NCBI GenBank assembly: GCA_964533705.1
Contig: CAZHMN010000059.1
Coordinates: 1 to 18,160 of the forward strand
Source: CAZHMN01 sp964533705
Lineage (GTDB): Bacteria; Electryoneota; B3-LCP
Reading direction: 5' to 3'
Length of the DNA: 18,160 nucleotides
Part shown: piece after piece, positions 12,119-18,160 of the stretch
Layout of the letters: each line of letters opens with the position of its first letter
Position numbering within the stretch: position 1 is the stretch's first letter
Notes under the pieces: generated by a model
Databases searched by the model: none
What the model was told of the DNA's origin: nothing
The model's input: the letters and a program-made list of their open reading frames with translations, nothing else
Made by a program: the position numbers and the translations under genes

Positions 12119-14581
12119 TCAAAGGAGCTGGATTGGATCCACGTCAACGGCCATATGAACTGTTTTGGGTAGATTGTTTCTGATTTCTTCAATCAATTCG
12201 CCCAGTTTTTCGTGGACTTTCGATCGAATGGAACGCTGCTGCCGGCCGGTTTTTAAAACGACTTGAAGGCGATGTTTATCTTTCAAACGAGAGCGAAAAG
12301 CGGCCGTGGGGCCCATCCATTCGCCCTCCTTAATTCGACTTCTCGCCTTGGTGATGAATCCTCTCGCCGCTTTCTGGGCGCGGTCGAAGTCTCTTGACGA
12401 GAAAATGAAGAGGATCATCCAACCCCAGGGCGGATAATTCAGACTGCGGCGCAATTCGATCTCCCGCTGATAGAAGGCCCGATAATCCCCTTTTTCAACC
12501 AACTTGAGAATAGGGTGATCCGGCATCCAGGTCTGAATTAATACTTCGCCCGGCTGGCCGCTGTCCGGAGAACGCCCCGCCCGCCCCGCGGCCTGCAATA
12601 GCAGGGTGAAAGTGCGTTCATCACAGCGAAAATCGGGAAAAGCCAGTTCCACGTCGGCGGAAACGACTCCGACCAGTGTAACCTGAGGGTAATCATGTCC
12701 TCTGGCCACCATCTTGGTGCCCAGGAGAATGGCCTGTTCTTCCCGCGCGAAGCCTTTCAGGATGCGGTGGTGGGATCCTCTCCGGCTTGTCGTATCAAGG
12801 TCCAGGCGGGTCATTTTGCTCCGGGGAATCAATCCGGCGAGTTCTTCCTCCACGCGCTGAGTGCCGGTGCCCGCGTATTTCAGCAATTTACCGCATTCAG
12901 CGCAGGTTCGCGGTGGCGGGATGTGGTAGCCGCAGATGTGACACCGGAGCAGGTTCTCTTTGCGGTGATAAGTGAGCGTTATTTCACAATGGCGGCAGCG
13001 CAAAATATGTCCGCATTGCGGACAGAAGATGAAGGTGAAAAATCCGCGCCGGTTGAGCAGTAGAATGGCCTGTTCACCCAATTGAACGCGCCCCACCACT
13101 GCTCTCTCTAATTCGGTGCCGAAGACTTTTCCCTTGGTCTTTGGTGGAGTGGTAAAGCGAATGGATGGTGCCGGAACGCCGTCAACGCGGCTCGGCAATT
13201 CCAGCAAAGTATAGCGTCCTCTTTCTGCATTATGAAATGATTCCACGCTTGGGGTGGCGCTACCCAGGACGGTTACCGCCCCCACTTGTGCGGCTCTGAC
13301 CAGCGCTACGTCCCTGGCGTTGTAGCGGGGATTGGGTTCGTTCTGCTTAAAACTCGCATCACCTTCTTCATCAACGATAATAAGTCGTAAATTCTTGAGA
13401 GGGGCGAAGACCGCCGATCTCGCTCCGATCACGATGGAGAATTCACCCGCGCGAATGCCGCGCCAGACATCGGTCCTCTCGCCGTTGGACATGGCTGAAT
13501 GCTGCAGGCCGATCCGGTCGCCGAAACAGGCCCGAAAGCGGCTCACTATCTGGGGCGTCAGCGAAATCTCAGGGATCAAAACCAGAGCGCTCCCTCCGGA
13601 AGCTACCACCCCCTCAATCACTTTCTGGTAGACGAGAGTTTTGCCCGAACCGGTTACGCCGTAGAGGAGAAAGGTTTGGGCCTCATTCCTTTCTAAAGCG
13701 CCATTAATTGTTTCAATCGCCTTCTGTTGATCCTCGTTAGGGGTGGGTAGGGGTGCTTCGTCCTTCAAAGTCAGTGTTTCCAGGGTGGGATAGCGTTTAA
13801 TCTGCACTCGTTCAGACTTTATAAACCCGGTTTTTATCAGCCTGCCCAGCGCAGAACGAGGAGCTTGCGAGAAATCCAGCAATTCGGCTGCAATCCAGCT
13901 TTTTTCAGGATGTTCTGCCACTGCACGAAGAATCTGCGCCTGGCGCGGGGCTTTTCCGGCGATCTCTTGAGCTCTACTGAGCAGGTCTGTTCGGCTGACG
14001 TTTTCCGCTGGAGAAATCCTCTCCTGCAGCAGTACAGATACCCCCCCCTTCGGCATGATTTGTTCAACTCTTACCAAACCGAGATCTTCCAACTTCAGAA
14101 GGAGCTTTAATGCTTGTGGAATTTTATGTCGGCGCGCCAGTGCACCGGGACTTTGCGCACCGCTCTGTTGCAGAATCCGCAGGACTCTCTGTTCTGTCTT
14201 GCCCAGCTTTTTTGCGTGATTAGTTGGATTACCTATTGGTCTGGCGATCCGGATTCCCGCTTGCAGATGTCCGGCGGGGAGAGCCGCCTTCAAAGCCTCT
14301 CCCCAGGAGCAGAAGTAGTAGCGGGAAATCCAATGGGTGAGTTCCAGGAGATCAGAGCTGAGCAGCGGCTCGGCGTCGGGCAGGTCAATAACGTCGCGGA
14401 GACGTTCTTCGGGAAGCTCGTCCCCTGGCTTATCCACGATGATGCCGGTCAAGATCCGATTCCCGAAGGGGACCACGGCTCGGCACCCCGGGAGGGCTCT
14501 ATCGGCGAATTCAGTGGGACAGCGATAGGTGTAAGTTTTATCAACCGGAAGCGGTAAAGCTACCGATATACGAGATTGCAT
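12119..14581 (-). CDS. priA: Primosomal replication restart helicase PriA
   Basis: Helicase of 820 residues that recognises abandoned replication forks and reloads the replisome. It is longer than the E. coli enzyme (732). Domains in order are an N-terminal 3'-DNA-binding domain (1-105, VDKTYTYRCP and WISRYYFCSWGEAL), a winged-helix linker, the helicase core from about 283, and a zinc-binding insert. Walker A is GVTGSGKT (308-315); motif II is DEEGD (404-408); GSATPS is at 440-445. Four CxxC pairs (C520/523, C529/532, C547/550, C560/563) complete the two-zinc module, and the QAAGRAGR motif follows. Motif II is unusual, since PriA normally reads DEEHD. The ATG at 14581 gives the standard N-terminus. 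A TATAAT box sits on the minus strand at 14645-14650 without a clear -35. Confidence 0.97.
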   Translation of the reverse strand: MQSRISVALPLPVDKTYTYRCPTEFADRALPGCRAVVPFGNRILTGIIVDKPGDELPEERLRDVIDLPDAEPLLSSDLLELTHWISRYYFCSWGEALKAALPAGHLQAGIRIARPIGNPTNHAKKLGKTEQRVLRILQQSGAQSPGALARRHKIPQALKLLLKLEDLGLVRVEQIMPKGGVSVLLQERISPAENVSRTDLLSRAQEIAGKAPRQAQILRAVAEHPEKSWIAAELLDFSQAPRSALGRLIKTGFIKSERVQIKRYPTLETLTLKDEAPLPTPNEDQQKAIETINGALERNEAQTFLLYGVTGSGKTLVYQKVIEGVVASGGSALVLIPEISLTPQIVSRFRACFGDRIGLQHSAMSNGERTDVWRGIRAGEFSIVIGARSAVFAPLKNLRLIIVDEEGDASFKQNEPNPRYNARDVALVRAAQVGAVTVLGSATPSVESFHNAERGRYTLLELPSRVDGVPAPSIRFTTPPKTKGKVFGTELERAVVGRVQLGEQAILLLNRRGFFTFIFCPQCGHILRCRHCEITLTYHRKENLLRCHICGYHIPPPRTCAECGKLLKYAGTGTQRVEEELAGLIPRSKMTRLDLDTTSRRGSHHRILKGFAREEQAILLGTKMVARGHDYPQVTLVGVVSADVELAFPDFRCDERTFTLLLQAAGRAGRSPDSGQPGEVLIQTWMPDHPILKLVEKGDYRAFYQREIELRRSLNYPPWGWMILFIFSSRDFDRAQKAARGFITKARSRIKEGEWMGPTAAFRSRLKDKHRLQVVLKTGRQQRSIRSKVHEKLGELIEEIRNNLPKTVHMAVDVDPIQLL

Positions 14582-14793
14582 AGCTGATTAAAATCGGGCA
14601 AGGAGAGATGACTAACTAATGCGGAACGAGACGATGTCTTGTCGATTATAAATTAAGCAAGCGGCCAAATAAATGCAAGATAAATCTACGCGGTGCTTGG
14701 GAATGCTGGGATGTATTTAGATGATCATTTCTATTTTACTCTCAGACCACTTTCTGGAGTTTTTGCTTGAAATTACTTCAATTATTTCTTAAC

Positions 14794-14823
14794 TTGAATC
14801 GTTAAGTTGAACTTTTGCATAAT
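14794..14823 (+). promoter_or_regulatory. Candidate promoter of the 2-oxoacid oxidoreductase genes
   Basis: TTGAAT (14794-14799), an 18-bp spacer, and CATAAT (14818-14823). The predicted start is about 10 nt before the ATG at 14841. An inverted repeat, CTTAAC (14788-14793) with GTTAAG (14801-14806), straddles the -35 box and could be an operator. The rest of the divergent gap from priA (14582-14787) is AT-rich, with only a minus-strand TATAAT at 14645-14650. Confidence 0.45.
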
Positions 14824-14840
14824 CTAAACTCGCAGATGCC

Positions 14841-15401
14841 ATGATAGAACTTCGCTTCCATAGTCGCGGTGGGCAGGGCGGTGTAATCGCCGGGAAACTG
14901 CTGGCCGTGGCTTTTTTCAAAGAAGGGAAACACGTTCAAACCTTCCCGACCTTCGGCGTCGAGCGGCGTGGTGCTCCGGTAATGACCTATGTGCGCATTT
15001 CCGACAAACCCATCCGCCTGCGCAACCAGGTCTACGCGCCTGACCACCTGATCATCCTGGATGCCTCACTGATCCAGTACTACGATGTGACTCAAGGCCT
15101 GAAAGACGATGGGATTATCCTGGTGAACACGGATAAAGACGTCTCCGAATTCAATTTCCCGGATCGCTTTCATCCTGTGGGCGTCAACGCTGCCCATATC
15201 GCCATCGAGCATAAACTGGGATCCATCACCCAACCGATCGTGAACACCGCTATCTTGGGTGCATTCGCCAAGATCACCAGGCTGGTCAGCATTGATTCGG
15301 TCGTCGCAGCCATCAAGGAAGAAGTCCCCACCAAACCTGAGGCTAATGCCGCCGCGGCACGGGATGCCTATCATATCGTCACCGAACCAACCCTGAGTTA
15401 A
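14841..15401 (+). CDS. 2-oxoacid:ferredoxin oxidoreductase gamma subunit
   Basis: Catalytic-complex subunit of 186 residues from the pyruvate/2-ketoacid:ferredoxin oxidoreductase family. The signature FHSRGGQGGVIAGKLLA (residues 6-22), TFPTFGVERRGAPVM (about 34-48), and the terminal APDHLIILDAS segment are diagnostic of gamma subunits, which bind CoA-proximal parts of the complex. Length fits the family (about 180-195). The ATG at 14841 lacks a Shine-Dalgarno, and a promoter candidate (14794-14823) would give a leader of only about 10 nt. The next gene, 63 nt downstream, encodes a ferredoxin-domain flavoprotein that can supply the delta function. No alpha or beta subunit is nearby, so the 2-oxoacid (pyruvate, 2-oxoglutarate or branched-chain) cannot be determined. 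Confidence 0.93.
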   Translation: MIELRFHSRGGQGGVIAGKLLAVAFFKEGKHVQTFPTFGVERRGAPVMTYVRISDKPIRLRNQVYAPDHLIILDASLIQYYDVTQGLKDDGIILVNTDKDVSEFNFPDRFHPVGVNAAHIAIEHKLGSITQPIVNTAILGAFAKITRLVSIDSVVAAIKEEVPTKPEANAAAARDAYHIVTEPTLS

Positions 15402-15464
15402 ATTGTCCATTTCAGAATACAAGGTCTATCACGATAATTCGGATTGAAACCGAGATACTTGATC

Positions 15465-17171
15465 ATGAGCGACAAAAAAGTTGAGATAAAAAGCTATCGC
15501 GATCTTCCCATTACTACGGCCTCGCTGGGGAGTATGTCTGTAAATAAAACCGCCTCATGGCGCAACGCCGAACCGTTATACGAGGAAAAAGCTGCACCCT
15601 GTAATCTGTGCTGCCCCGCGGGTACTGACGTTGTGGATTTCATTCATCTGATCGGGCTGGGGAAATACGAGGAGGGATGGGATTTGATCTTGAAGACTAA
15701 TCCCTTTCCCGGTGTCTGCGGTCGGGTCTGTCCTCATCCCTGTGAAAGTGAGTGTAACCGCGAAAACCTGGGCGGACGGCTCAACATACACATGTTGGAA
15801 CGTTTCCTGGCCGACGTAAATTTTAACAAAAAGCCCAAGCCGAAATTCATTGATGAAAAGAAGAAAGAGACTGTGGGTGTGGTCGGAGCGGGGCCTGCGG
15901 GCTTGTCTTGTGCCTATCAACTGGCTCGCCGAGGCTACAAGGTGACCGTATATGAAGCTCACCCTGAACCAGGCGGAATGATGCGCTTGGGTATCCCCGA
16001 TTACCGCCTTCCCAAGGAAGTCTTGAGGCGTGAAATCGACTTCATTCTGGCTCACGGTGTGGAGCTAAAATTGAACACGCGCGTGGGTCAGGACGTCACC
16101 TTCGAAGATCTGCGCAAAAAGCACGACGCAGTCTTCATCGCCACAGGGTTTCACCTGTCCCGCCAGCTCGGTGCTGAGGGGCAGGAATTGGAGGACGTCA
16201 TTCCCGGCATCGAGGTTTTGCGTAAGATTGCTTTCAATGATAGGATCAATCTGGGTGACCGTATCGTAGTCGTCGGCGGCGGAAATACGGCCATGGACGT
16301 GGCCAGATCCGCACTGCGCATGGGCTCCAAGCCCCGCGTCGTCTATCGCCGCTCCCGTGAAGAGATGCCCGCCATTTCAGACGAGATTGATGACCTCCTG
16401 GAGGAGGGCATCCCCATTGATTTCCTGACCCTGCCCGTTAAGGTTCATGGCAATGAAAATGGTCGCATTCTGAAGGTCGAATGCGTGCGTATGGAACTCG
16501 GCGAACCCGACGAATCCGGGCGCCGCCGCCCCGTACCTATCGAGGGCAGCAATTTCGAAATCGAAGCGGATATGGTCATCACCGCCATCGGAGAGCAGCC
16601 GGATCTCGGATTTCTGAGTTCAGATGTCAAGGCGGAGAGTTGGGGCATTCTGGTGGATGGTTACGGCCGCACTAACCTGCCCGACGTTTTCGCCGGTGGA
16701 GATACCGCCACCGGTGACGGCACCGTCACTCACGCGGTAGGTCACGGGCGCCAGACCGCAATCGCCATAGATTCTTTTCTCCAGGGCAAGGACCTACCAC
16801 CCTGCGAAGAGATCGAACATTCTCTCCAAGGACACAGTCACCACAAGGTGGTCTGGGAGGAAATCAATCCCGTTTACTTCAACTTCGAAGAACGCTCCGA
16901 GCCGCGCGGATTAGCCATTCCGAAACGGGTAAAGAGCTTCGAAGAAGTCTATTCCGGGTTCAGTGAAGAAGAAGCACGAAAAGAAGCTCAGCGCTGTTTC
17001 TCCTGCGGCACCTGTCCTGAATGCGACAACTGCATGGTCTTCTGCCCGGATGCTGCCATTTCGCGTAATCCCGAAGGCGGCTATCTGATCAACTACGACT
17101 ATTGCAAGGGCTGCGGCATCTGCGCTTCCGAGTGCCCTCGCAATGCCATCACCATCAAGGTGCTGAAGTAA
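15465..17171 (+). CDS. GltD-like FAD/NAD(P) oxidoreductase fused to 2[4Fe-4S] ferredoxin
   Basis: Multidomain redox protein of 568 residues. An N-terminal GltD/DPD-type cysteine domain (about 45-110: PCNLCCPAG, VCGRVCPHPCESEC) is followed by an FAD-binding GxGxxG (VGVVGAGPAG, 137-146) and an NAD(P)-binding motif VVVGGGNTAMD (268-278). Further blocks are GATPxR-like RLGIPDYRLP and the FAD-contacting FAGGDTATG. The C-terminal 60 residues carry two CxxCxxCxxxCP clusters (C517/520/523/527 and C547/550/553/557), preceded by CFSC, as in POR delta subunits. It likely moves electrons between NAD(P)H and the 2-oxoacid oxidoreductase through ferredoxin centres. The ATG at 15465 is favoured over TTG 15444 because homologous proteins start near MSDKK; neither has a strong ribosome site. 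It follows the gamma subunit in an apparent operon. Confidence 0.9.
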   Translation: MSDKKVEIKSYRDLPITTASLGSMSVNKTASWRNAEPLYEEKAAPCNLCCPAGTDVVDFIHLIGLGKYEEGWDLILKTNPFPGVCGRVCPHPCESECNRENLGGRLNIHMLERFLADVNFNKKPKPKFIDEKKKETVGVVGAGPAGLSCAYQLARRGYKVTVYEAHPEPGGMMRLGIPDYRLPKEVLRREIDFILAHGVELKLNTRVGQDVTFEDLRKKHDAVFIATGFHLSRQLGAEGQELEDVIPGIEVLRKIAFNDRINLGDRIVVVGGGNTAMDVARSALRMGSKPRVVYRRSREEMPAISDEIDDLLEEGIPIDFLTLPVKVHGNENGRILKVECVRMELGEPDESGRRRPVPIEGSNFEIEADMVITAIGEQPDLGFLSSDVKAESWGILVDGYGRTNLPDVFAGGDTATGDGTVTHAVGHGRQTAIAIDSFLQGKDLPPCEEIEHSLQGHSHHKVVWEEINPVYFNFEERSEPRGLAIPKRVKSFEEVYSGFSEEEARKEAQRCFSCGTCPECDNCMVFCPDAAISRNPEGGYLINYDYCKGCGICASECPRNAITIKVLK

Positions 17172-17182
17172 GTTACTGAGAG

Positions 17183-17665
17183 ATGTACCACCACACCCAG
17201 AGCGGATCCCTGATACGCCTGCTTATGGTGATTTCGCTTGTGGTCTTCTTGTATATCATCTGGCTGGGGTACCGCCACAGCGGATTGCCTGGCCTCAGGC
17301 AGGAAGAAGCGGTGGTGACCTTTATCATCCTCGGCTTCTCCGTGCTGCTTATCATCGCTGTGCTATTGCTCTTTCACAATTTGACGGTTTTCACTGACGA
17401 GAGCTCCATGAGACTGAAGTTCGGCATCGGGCTAATCGGCAAGCGAATTCCTTTTGACCAGATTGAATCCTGCCAGCCGGTGAAAAATTCCTGGTGGTGG
17501 GGTTGGGGCATCCGCAAAATTCCCGGGGGCGGCCGGCTTTATAACATATCCGGCCTCGACGCTGTGGAACTGAAAATGAAAAAGGGAAGCGTAATCAGAA
17601 TTGGAACCGATGAACCGGAACTCCTGTCTGCGGTAATCAATGAGAGATTAAGGACGGCAGGTTGA
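17183..17665 (+). CDS. Two-TM membrane protein with PH-like C-terminal domain
   Basis: Conserved protein of 160 residues without an assigned function. Two hydrophobic helices lie at about 11-30 (LIRLLMVISLVVFLYIIWLG) and 44-65 (VVTFIILGFSVLLIIAVLLL), joined by a short loop. The C-terminal part (70-158) is beta-rich and carries the motifs RIPFDQIESCQPV, WWGWGIRKIPGGG, LYNISGLDAVEL and RIGTDEPELL, the pattern of bacterial PH-like membrane proteins. It starts 11 nt after the oxidoreductase stop, so it is probably in the same transcript, although the ribosome site is weak (GAGAG). A functional tie to the redox genes is not evident. Confidence 0.82.
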   Translation: MYHHTQSGSLIRLLMVISLVVFLYIIWLGYRHSGLPGLRQEEAVVTFIILGFSVLLIIAVLLLFHNLTVFTDESSMRLKFGIGLIGKRIPFDQIESCQPVKNSWWWGWGIRKIPGGGRLYNISGLDAVELKMKKGSVIRIGTDEPELLSAVINERLRTAG

Positions 17666-17702
17666 TCTCTGGATCAGTAAAGCGGATTTTTGAATAATAG
17701 AT

Positions 17703-18160
17703 GTGGCTGAATTAACCGTCCATCCCGTCACTTCCGACCGTTGGAACGACTTGGAGCAACTTTTCGGTCCGCGGGGCGCCTGCGGAGGTTGCTGGTGCAT
17801 GTGGTGGCGGCTGTCACGTTCGGAATTCGAGAAGAACAAGGGCGAGCCGAACCGCAGAGCACTCCAGGAGATCGTCCGGAGTGAGGAAGAGCCCGGTCTG
17901 CTGGCCTACGACGGTGGCGAACCGATCGGCTGGGTTAGTGTGGCACCACGGGAGAGCTTTCCAGCGCTGGAGAGATCACGCGTTTTAGCCCGTGTTGACG
18001 ATCAGCCTGTTTGGTCGGTGGTCTGCTTTTTCGTCGCCAAGGGATACAGGCGGAAAGGGGTATCGTTAGCTTTATTGGAAGCCGCCGTGGAATTCGCTCG
18101 GAAAAAAGGAGCCGAAATCATCGAAGGCTATCCCATCCCCCCAAGGGAGAATGAAAGCCC
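17703..18160 (+). CDS. GNAT-family acetyltransferase, C-terminus beyond window
   Basis: Partial gene; 152 complete codons are visible and the frame is open at the window edge. The only plausible start is GTG at 17703; an in-frame TGA lies 12 nt upstream and the out-of-frame ATG at 17701 stops after four codons. The N-terminus holds an unusual CGGCWCMWWR motif (C27, C30, C32), then a GNAT core: EPGLLAYDGGEPIGWVSVAP (strands 3-4) and the acetyl-CoA pyrophosphate loop in CFFVAKGYRRKGVSLALLEAA (about 108-128), followed by EGYP near the edge. Acceptor substrate unknown. It lies 37 nt behind the PH-like gene and may be co-transcribed. Confidence 0.85.
   Translation, partial: MAELTVHPVTSDRWNDLEQLFGPRGACGGCWCMWWRLSRSEFEKNKGEPNRRALQEIVRSEEEPGLLAYDGGEPIGWVSVAPRESFPALERSRVLARVDDQPVWSVVCFFVAKGYRRKGVSLALLEAAVEFARKKGAEIIEGYPIPPRENES

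Noticed and set aside
15576..16055. 159-codon open frame on the minus strand within the flavoprotein gene
   Set aside because: The opposite strand encodes conserved FAD and cysteine motifs in one continuous frame; the antisense product resembles nothing known.

Overview
The window looks like chromosomal sequence from an uncultured Gram-negative bacterium of the Fibrobacterota–Chlorobiota–Bacteroidota (FCB) group, most likely a candidate phylum of the KSB1 / Calditrichota / Zixibacteria type. The case rests on two secreted proteins ending in type IX secretion (T9SS) sorting domains with the 'YPNPFNP' signature, a PorV/PorQ-type outer-membrane barrel, the bacillithiol enzyme BshC, and a 2-oxoacid:ferredoxin oxidoreductase subunit. 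The phylum is inference, because no rRNA or tRNA is present. The readable promoters match ordinary sigma-70 hexamers (TTGACW, 17-18 bp, TAWAWT-like) rather than the -7/-33 boxes of classical Bacteroidota.

Layout, left to right. Positions 1-4450 hold two minus-strand T9SS cargo genes, a beta-helix protein and an M14 zinc carboxypeptidase. They share a 111-residue module and a sorting domain, and each is followed by the same set of 3' hairpins. The two 3' blocks align without a gap at an offset of 2130 bp. Positions 4575-7311 hold a minus-strand operon: SAM methyltransferase, bshC, and a stand-alone Lrp/AsnC ligand-binding domain. Positions 7355-9170 hold an ECF sigma factor, its membrane anti-sigma factor and a periplasmic Spy/CpxP-like protein, closed by a clear terminator. 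Positions 9323-10363 hold the PorV/PorQ-like gene and its promoter. Positions 10389-12009 hold an HD-domain protein overlapping a membrane-anchored MA-type metalloprotease. Positions 12119-14581 hold priA.

The strand switches at a divergent intergenic region (14582-14840). The plus strand then carries a 2-oxoacid:ferredoxin oxidoreductase gamma subunit, a GltD-like FAD/NAD(P) oxidoreductase with a C-terminal 2[4Fe-4S] ferredoxin domain, a small two-TM protein with a PH-like tail, and a GNAT acetyltransferase cut by the window edge.

Most genes belong to known families. The parts that merit follow-up are the methyltransferase-bshC coupling (possibly N-methyl-bacillithiol synthesis), the conserved 3' hairpin cassettes and heptanucleotide repeats tied to T9SS sorting domains, a structured 5' leader upstream of the carboxypeptidase, a PriA with an altered motif II, and an oxidoreductase locus without alpha and beta subunits.
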